Origin: Quercus robur
Taxonomy: Eukaryota > Streptophyta > Magnoliopsida > Fagales > Fagaceae
Direction: 5' to 3'
Assembly (NCBI RefSeq): GCF_932294415.1
Contig: NC_065545.1
Coordinates: forward strand, 22,051,357 to 22,115,356
Length of the DNA: 64,000 nucleotides
Numbering within the stretch: position 1 is the first letter of the stretch; every line of letters starts with the position of its first letter. Of this stretch, positions 25,939-37,787 are shown piece after piece. Below the pieces are notes generated by a model, which saw nothing but the letters and a program-made list of their open reading frames with translations, had not been told where the DNA came from and did not search any database. The position numbers were made by a program, and so were the translations under genes.

Positions 25939-28900
25939 GTAGTTCCTATGATATTCTGCAGAATGCTATTTTTATTGAGCCCTCTTTCAATAGCTATCCT
26001 GCAATTGCATTGCTGATTTTTGGTTTTCTTTCCAGCCTAATGTGTATTTCTGATTCTATTCAATCTTTCTCACTTCTTTACACATTCGTGTTGTTTGTAG
26101 CTGTCTAGTTGCCCCATTTTTATGTGGAGAAAACCATTTTATATATGTTGCCTAAGATTTAAATATATTAAAAAAAAAAAAAAAAGGGTGGGGAACCCCT
26201 CAAGGGAATGCTTCCCTGTTGCAGAAACTTCTTGTTTCACATATGGTGTGTGCTCCCTTATTTTTGTAGCTAAGAAATGGTGAGTGCTGTTTAGTAAGCC
26301 TCTAATCTGAACAATTAATTGCCTGTAGATGTTATTCTTGTACTTGATTGAATTGGCACCCCACTCCTAGAGTATTACTTGCAAGTTTGGAATTTTTCAA
26401 TGCTGCTTTCAAAAGACTGCTATAAAATATTTAAAAATGAAGGTAAAGACTGCCAGCAATCAAACTAAACTGATCTCAACTGTTTGACACTTGAAGGTCA
26501 GGCGAGCTTTTAACAACGCCCAACACTTGATGTTATTTGAAAGAAGTGGTAGGAAAGAGAACCATTTTGGGTTCATGTTGCAGGGTATAGCCTGTGGGAG
26601 GGTTACTGAAGCAAAGAGGACTCCTGGGATTTCACATTTAGGTTTTTTTTTTTTTTTTACATGTGGTTGAACCGCAATTAGTTGTTATTACTGAAGAAAA
26701 TAAATTATGCAATCATGTACATTTAGTGTGCGTTTGGATTTAGATGAAAATTATAAATTATTTTACTATTCAATTTAATTTTTCTACTATTTATGGGTCT
26801 TACTGCACTTTTTGGTACTATTTATGGGTCACACTGTACTATTTCAACTAACTTTTACCTTTATCTACAGTACTTTTAGCAATAAGTTTTTAGTTTTAGC
26901 AAAATAAGTGGTATCTAAACAGGTCCTTAATTGATTTTCTTGTTGGATTGTGAATTGCATTTTATGCTCTTTCTTCATTTTCCTGTCTAGGACTCTTCAT
27001 GACTAATTTTAGGGTGTGTAGTACTTCTGTCCCATACATTATGAGTAATTATTGGGAATAATCTTTGTGGTGACTTTAAGGTAATGGGCTAATCTCTGGG
27101 TGTCTAGTCCTTTTCAAATTGGGTGTCTAGGGACAAGGTTGAGTGCTTGTAAGCTAGGTCTGTTTTTAATGTGGTATTTTTTTGCTCAGCATGGTTTAGA
27201 TTTAGATCCCCGTTAGTTAATGCTCTTTTAAGTTTATATTAAAATCTATCTTATTGGACAGTACTGTTTACTGAATCTCCTTGTTAAAAGAAGCACTATC
27301 TAACTTATTTTATTTTTCCAATATTCCACCTGAATTAAAATCTACCGTTTGATAGTACTACTAAAAATTTTTCTCACTTCTTTTAAAGTTGTCTTTGTCT
27401 TAGACTCTTAATCGAAAAGATGGAGATTGTTCCTGTAGCTTTATAACAAGATGCTGATGCCCAATGGGCAATTGAGTGTGCAAAGTACATGTTTAGCTTG
27501 CAATCAAGGATCGGGCTTCAATTCAGAAAAAGAAACTCAAGCTAGCTTTTTAAACTCCGAATTGATTTTTTCTAATCAAGGGCATTTTCCATTCCGTACA
27601 AATAAAATTAACACAACCTTCATACTATAATTGGTAACTAGCATCTAATTATTGCCTGTCTCGATGAAATACTCAAGTAATCTAACACAATGGCTCCTTT
27701 TCCTATTCTTAGATAGAAAAAGCTGAACACTAGGCTATTTGAATTGTCCTACAAAAGGGGTCTCATACACATTTGAAATGCAATGGTAAACGAAAAGCGG
27801 TAATGATAATTGAGAAAACGAGGCAAAAGGAATAAAGGGTCTCTATTCTACATGGTCGGTAATCATGACCTTTAAAAAACAAAGCTGACCAAAAAATTAA
27901 AGAAACGAAAAATAAAGTATGCTATTGGGGATGAAGAAGCGTAGGAAAATGACGTATCTAGTTCAATGGCACGCGCATTTTAGCACAAGTCTACCTCTGG
28001 GCTCTGGTGCTCAGCTTTGTGTCCAAGACTCTGGTGGAAGATAAAAAAAATGCTTGAGCTAAAATTTTGTCTGTACCTCTTAGCTTGTCGGCCTTGGACA
28101 TTGCCAAGACCTTAAGACATGTAAGAAACACAATCACTTTGGTCACCACCTAGGGTCGCTGCACTGTTGTATATATATATTAGATTACTTGCCTCTCTGA
28201 CATGTTATGTAGTACTGTCAGAATTCAGAATTAGAAGGGCGAACCCCATTTAAAAAGGTGGGAACGAATTGGTCCACACAGCCAACAAGAAGCTCAAAAT
28301 CTGAAAGGCACAAGTCAAGCATGCGACTTCAAAAATATCTTCTCTAAGTGCCAATTTTCATTCATGATGTGTGTATATAGAACAATTAAGACATATAAGT
28401 TTGTGATCATTAAGGCCTATTATCTTTAGAAACTCTATCTTAACCGGTTTATTCTTTACTGTAATAAATGGTTCGTCCAATAAAACTTTAGATATGGTTC
28501 ATCCAGTTTGGACTCTTTCCCCATGGATATACTAGCCCAAAAGTGTCTCAAATATGTGGGGTGTAGGTTGCATCATCCCAAATAAAACATCAATGTGAAC
28601 CACAATGACTTTCAATAATCTACAATAAGATTTGATCACATGATGGGAAATGTAATAAAACCCATGTGGGCATCCTTCTTTTAACAAAGATTGATCACCT
28701 GATCAACAAAGCTTTCTTTATTCTCTTCTTTATACTTTTGCCATTAAAGCTTCTCAATGGAATTTTATTTCTTTTACCACTGATCTTCGAAATAGGAGGA
28801 GAATTGTCAATGGGCCCCAACACCATCCCCGTGGCAGTTGAAAGCTACACCACCTCAAACCATTTGACCACATCCTGACCAACTTTAGCCATTATTGGCC

Positions 28901-28987
28901 ACATCCCATAAGAAACATCCAAAAAACACGAACTTCCAAACCCAACCCCTCCCATATATAACATAACCAAAACCCCACCACACCTCT
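25939..28987. other. Intergenic DNA, 3 kb
   Basis: No gene supported. It holds the 3'UTR of the preceding gene, A-runs at about 26169-26185, a T-run at about 26643-26659, the MITE-like repeat at 26724-26936 and otherwise AT-rich unique-looking sequence. The short open frame at 28666-28878 has no recognisable domain and poor context. Confidence 0.5.
26724..26936. mobile_element. Possible MITE (about 210 bp)
   Basis: It starts GTGTGCGTTTGGAT and ends ATCTAAACAGGTCC; the ends are imperfect inverted repeats. The interior has two copies of a CTATTTATGGGTC block. This is the pattern of short AT-rich plant hAT-like MITEs. The target duplication is not clear. Confidence 0.45.
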
Positions 28988-29939
28988 ATGCCACAACCAC
29001 TCACTCTCATGGAACAGACACTTCTACCAAAACATTCTCGCCGGGCTTCTGGGCCTACACCTCGTGGAGGGACCCAATTGCCGGAGAGCCCACGAGCCCC
29101 AATGGAGTTTCTGTCAAGGTCTTGGAGCGCTTCTGCTCTTGAAGTTTCCAAAGCTCTAGCTCCTCCTCCTGCTCTTTCTTCTTCTACTGCTACTACTTCT
29201 TCATGCATGGCTTCCAAGTCTACTAGCGGAGCTTCTTCTTGCACCACCAACTCTATACCAGAAGACATAGCTGGAGAGTGTGAGGAGCTTCCTCAAACTG
29301 ATAACAGTCTCTCAGCAAACCAGTTCTCATTTGCTTCATGTGCCACTTCTCAGCTAGTTCTTGAGCGCATTATGTCACAGTCTGTGAGAGAGGTACTTTT
29401 TAATGGTTTATAGCATGATAAATATTAATGTTAATGTGAACACAAAGTACAAATGCTTAAGAAAGAAGAAAATCCCATTTATTTCTTTCCCGCATACATT
29501 GCCTTTTGCACTAATGAGAGGAACAAAAAGAAAATGCATGTATGTTTTAAAGCTTTTTCTTTTCCATTCTTTCCCGGGAACCAAACAGAACATAATAAAA
29601 TGTAGAGGAGCACTCAATCTAGGAGGCTTCCTTTTTCATTTGGGTTCTATTTTCTAAATGGGGTTGTTTTTTTCTTTTGTTTTAACAGGAAGTGTCGCCA
29701 CTAACATCAGGAAGGCTATCTCACAGTAGCGAACCTTTGAATGGCGTTGGTTCTTTAACAGGAACAGATAGTCCCCCAGTTTCTCCATCTGAGGAATTCG
29801 ACGACGTTGTTAAGGTTTTTCACTTTTTCTTATCTTCTACAAGACCGTGCTATATTATATTCTTTTCAAAATAATACAGTATTTCATATTAGTGTGGTTT
29901 TCTCTGTATCCAACAAGAGACCATTATCTCAGCTTTTTA

Positions 29940-29974
<35 letters not shown>

Positions 29975-32900
29975 ACACATAATTGTTGCTATTTTGGTTT
30001 TGTTTTGCCTTTTCCTTTTCTTTTTCTTTTTTCTTTAAAAAAAGAATATTAGTTTGGCACAAATGATTAAATAAATCTTCTTTCAATAAAAGCTTTTGGT
30101 TACAATCTTCCTATGAACCAAGGCTCCTTGTAAAGAGAGAGGGGTTGCTATTGAGGTTGGGCTGTATGGGCTCAGCACTAATTGATCAAATTCTAGTTAG
30201 ATTCGGACTATAATTTGTGTAATAATTATAGTGACACATATTTTCACAAATTCTCTCACAATTTCTAAGGCAATCTATTGCTATTGATACATATAGTAAA
30301 AATGATATCATAGTCATAAATATAATTAACATCTCAGTAAGATATGAAATAAGTTGAGGAAAAAATTGTTTCACTCATTTAGGTGAATTGAGTTGTAGCT
30401 TAGCTAAGCAAGAACTGACCCAAATGTGTGCAAGTTGTAGTGAAGCTAGGTAATTACTATGCTAGGATCAGTCATGTTGTCACATTTGTCTGCAATTTTT
30501 GCCTGTTTTGGTTATAGTCATAGAGTAACCGGCACTGATTCTGCATAGTTATCCGCTTCTCTCCCATCTCATCACACCTGATAAACAATTAATATCTTTT
30601 GCTTCTGACGGTGCTAGCTAGCTGTATTGTACTGTAGTATCTCCATAATCTTTTGGCTTTCATAGTCACATGCTCAATGATTTAAGGCAATTCTGAAATA
30701 GACATGAAATATGAAAGCCCTCGTTGATCTCAAAGCAGTCCCTGCTCATGTAAATCAATCCCTTTCACTTGAGAGTGAAAACTGTTAGAGGAAGCCAGCC
30801 AATCAGCCATCTTGACTTGGTTACGTAGGGGAAGTATTGTTGTGACGATAGCAATTTTTCTTTTTTTTGTCTTCTATTCTATCTCCTTCACGGATATACC
30901 CTTGAAGTAATCAAAATTAAAAGATCATACTTTACCCAAAAAAAAAAAAAAAAAAGATCATGAATGTAACTAGTAGTAGTTTAGTACTCTATAGAGTCTA
31001 TAGTACTTTGTTAAAAAAAAAAAGTGTCTATAGTACTTTATTCAAAGAAATAATAATATTTTATGTTCAACCATTGAGGATATGGAATTATTGAAGCTAT
31101 CCAGTAGACTGATGGTTGTGTAATGATTGAATTGCTATTGTTAAAAAAAAAAAAAGTAATGATTGAATTGCTAGTACTGTTGCTGTGAATATGATCAATT
31201 AATGATTGTCCTATTTAATATGATGAATTATGTAAAATGCATATGACAATTTTAATTTTTATTGAGACCTTTCACAAGTAAAACCACACTTTTATTTTTT
31301 GCCAATGATTCTTGAATTATATTCAACTGATAAGAACATATATTATACTTGAGGTTAGCCAAACCTTGATTAGTATGTTGATTATTTATGGTCGCTCCTA
31401 ATAAAGTTTAGGAATTAAGGCTTAGTTGTTGTTTTACTTATTTTGTGCATGTAGTTTTTCCGTGCCAACAATACCATACAGCCCCTATTCAATGGTGGTC
31501 GTGCTAGTGCTGGCAATGCTAATGGCAACCCTGGTGGTGGAGCCAAGACAGTTGGGAGGTGGTTGAAGGAAAGGAAAGAGAAAAAGAAAGAGGAAACCAG
31601 AGCCCACAATGCTCAGCTCCATGCAGCCATTTCAGTTTCTGCAGTGGCTTCAGCCATAGCAGCCATTGCAGCAGCCACAGCAGCCTCTTCAGCTTCAGCA
31701 AAGAATGAGCAGTTGGCCAAGACTGACATGGCTGTGGCATCAGCCGCAACATTAGTAGCTGCACAATGTGTGGAGGCTGCAGAAGCCATGGGAGCTGAGC
31801 GTGATCACCTTGCTTCGGTTGTCAGCTCTGCTGTCAATGTGCGTTCTTATGATGATATCCTTACTCTTAATGCAGCAGCAGCTACAGGTAAGGTTTGATG
31901 AGTGATAAGCTAAATTAGCTATGCTTAAAGTGCTACAAAATTTTCTATAATTTAATTATATATTTGTGTGGTTAATTATTATGTTGCCAAATACAATGTG
32001 TGGTATTCACTTACTAAATTTATACAAGTGACCAGCTGTGATATACATGACTAGACAAAATAATACTATCTCAATTTATAATATTTATGTAATATAATTT
32101 AGCACCCTAAATGTTTCTCTTAAAGGATTTTTTTTTCTTGGCAATTAACTCATCTGTCCATAAACGTGTGACCTTACTCACCACCTTGCACTCATGGGAG
32201 GTAAAAGTTTTTTAAGTATTTAAGAAATCGATTTTGGAGCTTAGTGACAATGATATTGGCTTGTTTGCACAGCTTGCTTTTACATCATAGTGAGAGTTCA
32301 AATTTTTAAGTGATGGAAATTCAATGCATTTCTATTTCATATAAAATAGGACACACTAAGCCAACTCTAAAACAGGCTGAGTGATATCTTTTAGGTTGTA
32401 ACTTTAGTTATCACAGAATACTTTCATAATGCATTAGCTGTTATCTTGAGTATCAGCATCTTGGACACATACCTAAAGCATCTAGTTTTATTTTTTTGTC
32501 GTTGAATTGAATCTATAGATATGGCATTATGGGAGAAAATGCTATTCCTGTTCTTACACTCTACTTTGTATGCAGCTCTACGTGGGGCAGCTACCTTGAA
32601 GGCAAGAGCTCTAAAGGAAGTGTGGAATATTGCAGCAGTTACACCTCTGGAGAAAGGAATGGGAATTGGAATTTGTGGTAAAGTCAATAATGGTCATCCT
32701 AGTAGTAGCTCTAGTGGAGAACTTGCTCCTGGAGAGAATTATCTAGGCATCTGTAGCCAAGACTTTCTTGCTAAGGGAACTGAGCTCCTTAAACGCACGC
32801 GCAAAGGTAATCTTCAAAAACTGAATTCTATGATACTCAAATCCTAGACATAAGCTAATGTTGAATTAATTCTGCAGGTGATCTTCATTGGAAGATTGTA

Positions 32901-33411
32901 TCTGTTTATATTCATCGAACAGGCCAGGTTAGCTCTCTTAATCAAAAGTAAAAAACAACTAATGATAACACTCAGTGAGTAGTACTATACTCTGCCCTCA
33001 CTTTCTGCAGGTAATGCTAAAGATGAAGAGCAAACATGTCGCAGGGACCATCACCAAAAAGAAAAAGAGTAAAAATCACTGCTTTCTTTATCGTCTTTTC
33101 CATCTTTTTCTTTTTTCAGTACAAACAGATTTCTCCATTTGATAAGTAAGGAGTCAAGAATAGCTAGTTTTATAAGTAGTGATTTTGGAATTATAGATGT
33201 GGTGATGGAAGTGTACAAGGACATGCCAGCATGGCCGGGAAGACACTTGTTTGATGGGGGAGAGCAGCGTCGTTACTTCGGATTGAAGACTGAACTGCGA
33301 GGTATTGTGGAGTTCGAGTGCAAGAACCAGAGAGAATATGATATCTGGACTCAAGGAGTTTCAAGGCTTCTCTCCATTGTGGCAGAAAGAGAGAACGGAA
33401 AAGTTGCATGA
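28988..33411 (+). CDS. VAN3-binding / FORKED1-like protein (DUF828 plus PH-like domain)
   Basis: Seven exons with matching phases: 28988-29392, 29689-29814, 31455-31887, 32576-32806, 32878-32927, 33011-33068, 33197-33411; 505 residues. Family signatures: [19 protein letters not shown] and VSKAL near the N-terminus, [11 protein letters not shown], then [33 protein letters not shown] with an alanine-rich helical stretch, and a C-terminal PH-like domain from about residue 375 to 500 ([16 protein letters not shown]...[17 protein letters not shown]...[17 protein letters not shown]). In Arabidopsis this family binds the ARF-GAP VAN3/SFC and affects vesicle traffic, auxin canalisation and vein closure; the PH-like domain likely binds phosphoinositides. 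A second in-frame ATG at 29009 is an alternative start. No lesion seen. Confidence 0.92.
29941..29971. repeat. (CT)n microsatellite in intron 2
   Basis: About 15 CT units, directly visible, inside the 1.6-kb second intron of the VAN3-binding-like gene. Confidence 0.95.
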
Positions 33412-34281
33412 AGTTTTTTTTTTTTTTGAGAAACAAGTTGCATGAAGTTTATGCCAACTGGCTGGACAATAAGTATTAGGACAATTAATTTTATTAAAGT
33501 AGGGACATAGGTAATGGTCCCAAGCATAAGCAAAAGATAATAGGATTCAGCTTTCAATGCTTTAGAAGGAAAGGAGAAAACAGTAATAGGAAGGGTATAA
33601 AGTTTGCTTTGGGTTGAGGTAAGGGTAAACAATCAATCAGTTGGCCACTTGGCCTGCTTTTAAATTATATGTGGGCATACCAATTAGTTATTTTATGGGT
33701 GTATATTATTGTTCATATTGTTTTCAATCAAACAGGTGCATGTTAATCTAGTTGGAATTTGCTTTGTCCCCTAACCCCATTGGATATGCCCTTTTAAGAT
33801 AAAAGGAAATGGAAGCAACTTTGAATCACATGCAAGATAGTGAACAATTGAAATTAGAAAGCTAAAATATTTGGAGTTGGTGCTTGACTTAAATTAAGAG
33901 ATATTCAAAGTTTGGTAGGTTGTTTATAGATGAGAATGAAATAGTATCCTAGAAGCATTTGAAAAAGGTCCTAGCAAGAGCAAAAGTAAAAGCTAAAGCA
34001 AAAGCAATAAAATAAAAATCATGTGATTCAGCTTTCATTGTTTGAAAAATATAGGAGATGAAATGTGTCAGGGATGAAGGCTGATTCTAAGGGCATAAAT
34101 TGTACGTGCTTCAAAAGTTGGCTGCTAAAACCATTTGGAGTTGCTTGGATTCATATAAAGTTGAGATGCCTTCTGTGGTGTATCGTTGTCACAAGTACAG
34201 AGACATGAAGCAGTATAGTTAGCAGTGCTAACTATACGACAGCTGTTTTCTTAGCTTATGCCAACCACGACATAGCGTATG
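33412..34281. other. Intergenic DNA
   Basis: No gene is supported. It follows the stop codon of the VAN3-binding-like gene and includes its 3'UTR. Two loosely similar stretches recur (about 33500-33560 and 33960-34045, both with AGCTTTCAATGCTTT/AGCTTTCATTGTTTG), suggesting an old local duplication. Confidence 0.4.
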
Positions 34282-34555
34282 TAAGAGCATTCATAGCAGT
34301 GGAGCTAAAAATTTAGCAATTTAGCTCTACCAAAAGTTACATTATCTATTTTACCTACACACATGCTGTAGCAGTAGATCTATTTTAGCTTTCAACATAA
34401 TAAAATAATATAAACATCACAATAAAATAATATAACCACTACAATAAAATAATATATCCTACTACACAAAAAACATTCACAATACCAACCACAACCACCT
34501 CTACCGTCAGCCATAGCTACAACCATAGCCACCACCACCACCAGTCCACAGCAGG

Positions 34556-34591
<36 letters not shown>

Positions 34592-34727
34592 CAAATCTCC
34601 AATTTTTTTCCTCAACCAAGACCAAACAAAATCAACAATCACCAATCACAAACAAGCACAACGTCAGTGAGCTGGGTCGGCAGAAGGGGTGGGTCAGTGA
34701 GCTGGGTCGGCAGAGAGGAGAGTGACG

Positions 34728-34858
34728 GTGAGGCGATCGGCGGCTTGGGACGGTGAGGCAATTGGTGGCTTGGGACGGTGAGGCGATCGGCAATCGGTGG
34801 CTTGGGAAGGTGAGGCGATCAGTGGCTTGGGACGGTGAGGCGATCGACGGTGAGAGGA
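34728..34858. repeat. Minisatellite inside the MITE-like element
   Basis: About five imperfect units with the core GGTGAGGCGATCGGCGGCTTGGGAC in varying completeness. The antisense frame gives a Ser/Pro/His-rich artefactual repeat protein. Confidence 0.85.
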
Positions 34859-34910
34859 GAGTGACTGAGAGAGGATGACCGCTTGAGAGATTGAGAGAGT
34901 TTTGGGAGAG

Positions 34911-34913
<3 letters not shown>

Positions 34914-34953
<40 letters not shown>
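34914..34953. repeat. (AG)n microsatellite
   Basis: About 20 GA units near the right part of the MITE-like element, directly visible. Confidence 0.95.
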
Positions 34954-34956
<3 letters not shown>

Positions 34957-35323
34957 AAGTAATTTTTTAATGGGTGGGGAATAATAAATTTTTTTTTTTT
35001 TTTTTTTGCTCTCATGAACAGTGCACATCTATTTATAGATGTGCACTGTAGCAGTGGAGCTAAAATTTTTAGATTTAGCTCCACTGCTGTAGCAACCTTT
35101 TTGTGTTTGTGGAGCTAAATTTTAGCATTATACCTATATAGCACCACTGCTGTGAGTGCTCTTACTAATCATATGTAGCTAAAAAGGGAAGAAAGAGAGA
35201 AAATGTGCCCGTTTGGTTCAGTGTTTTCGGGCCAAAATGCACGATTGTGATTTTAAATTGTGATTTTTTCATCTTTGGCATTTGGTAAGATTTCCAAATC
35301 GTGCGTTTTAAAATCGCAATCAA

Positions 35324-36169
35324 TAGGGATGGCAATGGGGCGGGGTGGGGTCGGAGGATGGGATCTTCGTCCCCACCCCGCATGGTTGTTGCCCTTCCCC
35401 GTCCCCGCCTCGCCCCGCCCCAGGGTGTGGCCGCCTCTAATATAATTTTATATATATAAATAAATTTTTTGCTACAATAATATAAATCACAACAAAACAA
35501 AATGTTTTAAAATCCAAGCATTTAAATAAACCAAGTACTTAAATAGTCTAATACGTAACAACATAATTCAAAATTTCTTATAACAAAATAAACATTGTCT
35601 TTGCATGAACAAAATCATCAAGGATAAGTGACCAGCCTTTTTTTTTCCTTTCAACTGTGCTCCTTTAATAGCTACAAACAAAAATACTAATTTCAGATAG
35701 AAAAAAAGAACCAAAATTCAAACTAAAAAAACAGATTTAAGAAAGACTAAAACAAAAGGAATGAGATGAACCTAAAAAGTAAAAAGCAACGTCTTGGACT
35801 TGGAGACTTGGAGTGGAGTTTGGCTTAAAATTGAAAAACGTGCATAGGCTATAGAGAAGGGAGAAGGGTTAGCGGCAATAGCAGTAGGTTTAGAATAAAA
35901 AAATATTTTATCTAATGTCTTGTGTTTCACTTTAAATATTAGTGCTTTAGGGTTTACTAAATTTACAATTATAGTCCTTATTAGTGCGGGGCAGGGACGA
36001 GGTGAGGCGGGGATGGGGCGGGGCGGGGATAAAAATACTAAACCCATCCCCGCCCCACCCCGGGGTGCGGGGACAAAATATTGCCTCATCCCCGCCCCAC
36101 CACCTTTGCGGGGCGGGGAAAACCGTGCGGGGTGGGGCGGGGCAGGACAGGGAAAAATTATCATCCCTA
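35324..36169. mobile_element. hAT-type non-autonomous element with GC-rich ends
   Basis: A perfect 8-bp duplication GCAATCAA flanks it (35316-35323 and 36170-36177), as expected for hAT transposition. The ends are inverted: TAGGGATGGCAA at left, TAGGGATGATAA when the right end is read in reverse. Both termini carry long GGGGCGGGG-type blocks in opposite orientation around an AT-rich core of about 600 bp. No transposase is encoded, so it depends on another element. The G/C-rich frames on both strands here are artefacts. Confidence 0.85.
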
Positions 36170-36559
36170 GCAATCAACCCAAAAACACATTTTGGTAATG
36201 GACCATCTGAGATGGAATACGAAAACGCTCTCCAAGCTTGCATTGTTACCATTGCTAGTTCTGCATATTATCCCTAAATTACCCCTTTTTTTTTAATTCC
36301 AATTTTACCCAAATCTCTAACCCAAAAAAATAAAATAAAAAATAGCGTCTCAACTTTAGAATTTAAGCTGTTGTTGCCTTCTGGCTTCTTCTTCTCTTTC
36401 TTCTTTATCTTCTCTTTCTTCTTTATCTTCTCTTTTTGGCTTCTGGCTACCATTTTAACTAATTCAATTTACTGTTACAGTTAAAACTACCTCTGTAACT
36501 AATTTTAACAAACTTAACAGAAACTTGAGAGAATATCTAAAATTTTAAGAGATTATTCA

Positions 36560-37244
36560 TGTAGTCGCACGATTTTCCTGGCCCAACTTATGTTGATTAG
36601 GCCCTGGCCCAAAGCGCAACCCACAATAATTATTTGTAGAGGATGGGTCAAAGAGCTTAGCCTCAGTGAACTTGTTCGGTCTAATGCATGGACAATATTG
36701 TTTGCAAAAAGAAAATAAAAACACCAGAATGGACCTTTCTCAAGTCTGATTTTATTTCTTTTTTTGTTCCTGATACAGTTCTCCCGTCCCCTTCTTTGAG
36801 GGACTCCACTACATTATATATTTCTCTTCTTTTCATCTCAACCTTACACCTGTTAATCATCCAAGCATCCACTTGAGCACCTGTCCCATCAGACGCCCTC
36901 ATCAGACCCTTTGTGAGTTGCAGAGGCCAAGGCGGTACTGTTCAGGAGTCTTTTCCTCATTAATGCGGCCAAGAGGGTGGTTGGGGCGCAATTAATGTGG
37001 TGGTAGCCTTCCATGAGATATTTTGGATTTAATTCATTTTATATGTTGGGAAGATGAGCTGAAATGGCTGGGGAAAGTTCCTCGTCTGGACTTCGTGATG
37101 TCCGAGGAGGAGTTACTCCTCGGACAGGTTTCCTTGGCGCTATTGGGTTGAGTAACGCTTCATATGAGGCTTCTCTTCGGACAGTACGCTCCTCGGACGG
37201 GCCTGAGTTTGGAATAGTCCATCATTTTTGGGTCGGGCCCCACA
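36560..37244 (-). repeat. 3' LTR of element C
   Basis: 685 bp, TGTAGTCGCACG...GCCCCACA. It includes an 11-bp-arm hairpin, TGTCCGAGGAG / CTCCTCGGACA, at 37099-37126. The polypurine-type sequence needed for plus-strand priming (GGAGTTTTGAGGGGCTAT in sense) abuts it at 37245-37262. Confidence 0.95.
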
Positions 37245-37502
37245 ATAGCCCCTCAAAACTCCGGTTTTTACCTCCCTCCGAGGGGAAAAGCGGGGTTTTG
37301 ATGTTTGTGAGTGGAGGGAAATAAGGAGATCGTGGGGCGCGCGTGCGGACCGTTACTTTTGACGCGCTACAATTTACGAGGCGTGGCCATTAACTTCTGG
37401 AGGCGTTATGTTCCCTTCATCCAACGGCTTGGCGTGGATCGGACGGCCATCGTTTTTTCCCGTATTTTTAGGCAGGGATGATCTTTTCTCTCTCCTCCCG
37501 GC

Positions 37503-37509
37503 TATATAA
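37503..37509 (+). promoter_or_regulatory. TATA box of the antisense gene in element C
   Basis: TATATAA in a GC-richer context, about 280 bp before the ATG at 37788 and outside the LTR. It is positioned to start a transcript near 37535. It is on the strand opposite gag-pol. The assignment is by motif and position only. Confidence 0.5.
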
Positions 37510-37787
37510 GACGTCAGAGGGGTTCAGTTCCTTCTTTCATCTGTATTTCACAAACCTCAAAAGACTCTAGAGAACTCCATCGAATCCCAGAGATATACGA
37601 ACACTTGCGTCCGTTACGCCGCCGTAGCCGTTTTTGTGAAGCATTTTGTCCAAGAGAGATTTCCAGGCGTCCCCTTGAGCGTTTTGTGAAGGTACCAGTA
37701 CATTTCGCTTTTCTCTCCATTTCAATTCCCTCCTCGGACTTTACTTTTCTTCGTGGTCTCTACTTTCATTTCCCCCTTTCAGTTCAG

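Larger units (their letters stand above)
34282..35164. mobile_element. MITE-like element with TAAGAGCA...TGCTCTTA ends
   Basis: The left end TAAGAGCATTCATAGCAGTG is inverted at the right end (CACTGCTGTGAGTGCTCTTA). Further internal inverted homology uses the GCAGTGGAGCTAAA motif. The interior holds an A-tract (about 34556-34589), a minisatellite (34728-34858), an AG microsatellite and another T-tract. No transposase frame is present; the ORFs over the repeats are low-complexity artefacts. The end sequence is of a type common in plant PIF/Harbinger-like MITEs. A clear 3-bp duplication is not resolved because TAA/TTA may be part of the ends. Confidence 0.75.

Noticed and set aside
28885..29268. 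127-codon minus-strand ORF
   Set aside because: It is the antisense shadow of exon 1 of the VAN3-binding-like gene, which has clear family homology on the plus strand.
34632..35084. Ser/Pro-rich minus-strand ORF
   Set aside because: It is the translated minisatellite and microsatellites inside the MITE-like element.
35772..36277. Pro/Gly-rich ORFs on both strands
   Set aside because: GC-rich terminal blocks of the hAT-type element make long open frames on both strands; no conserved domain.
37605..37787. Extended start of the antisense ORF upstream of 37788
   Set aside because: The frame is open, but a donor/acceptor pair (37692-37782) and the homologous-looking MGRFEKL start favour the ATG at 37788.
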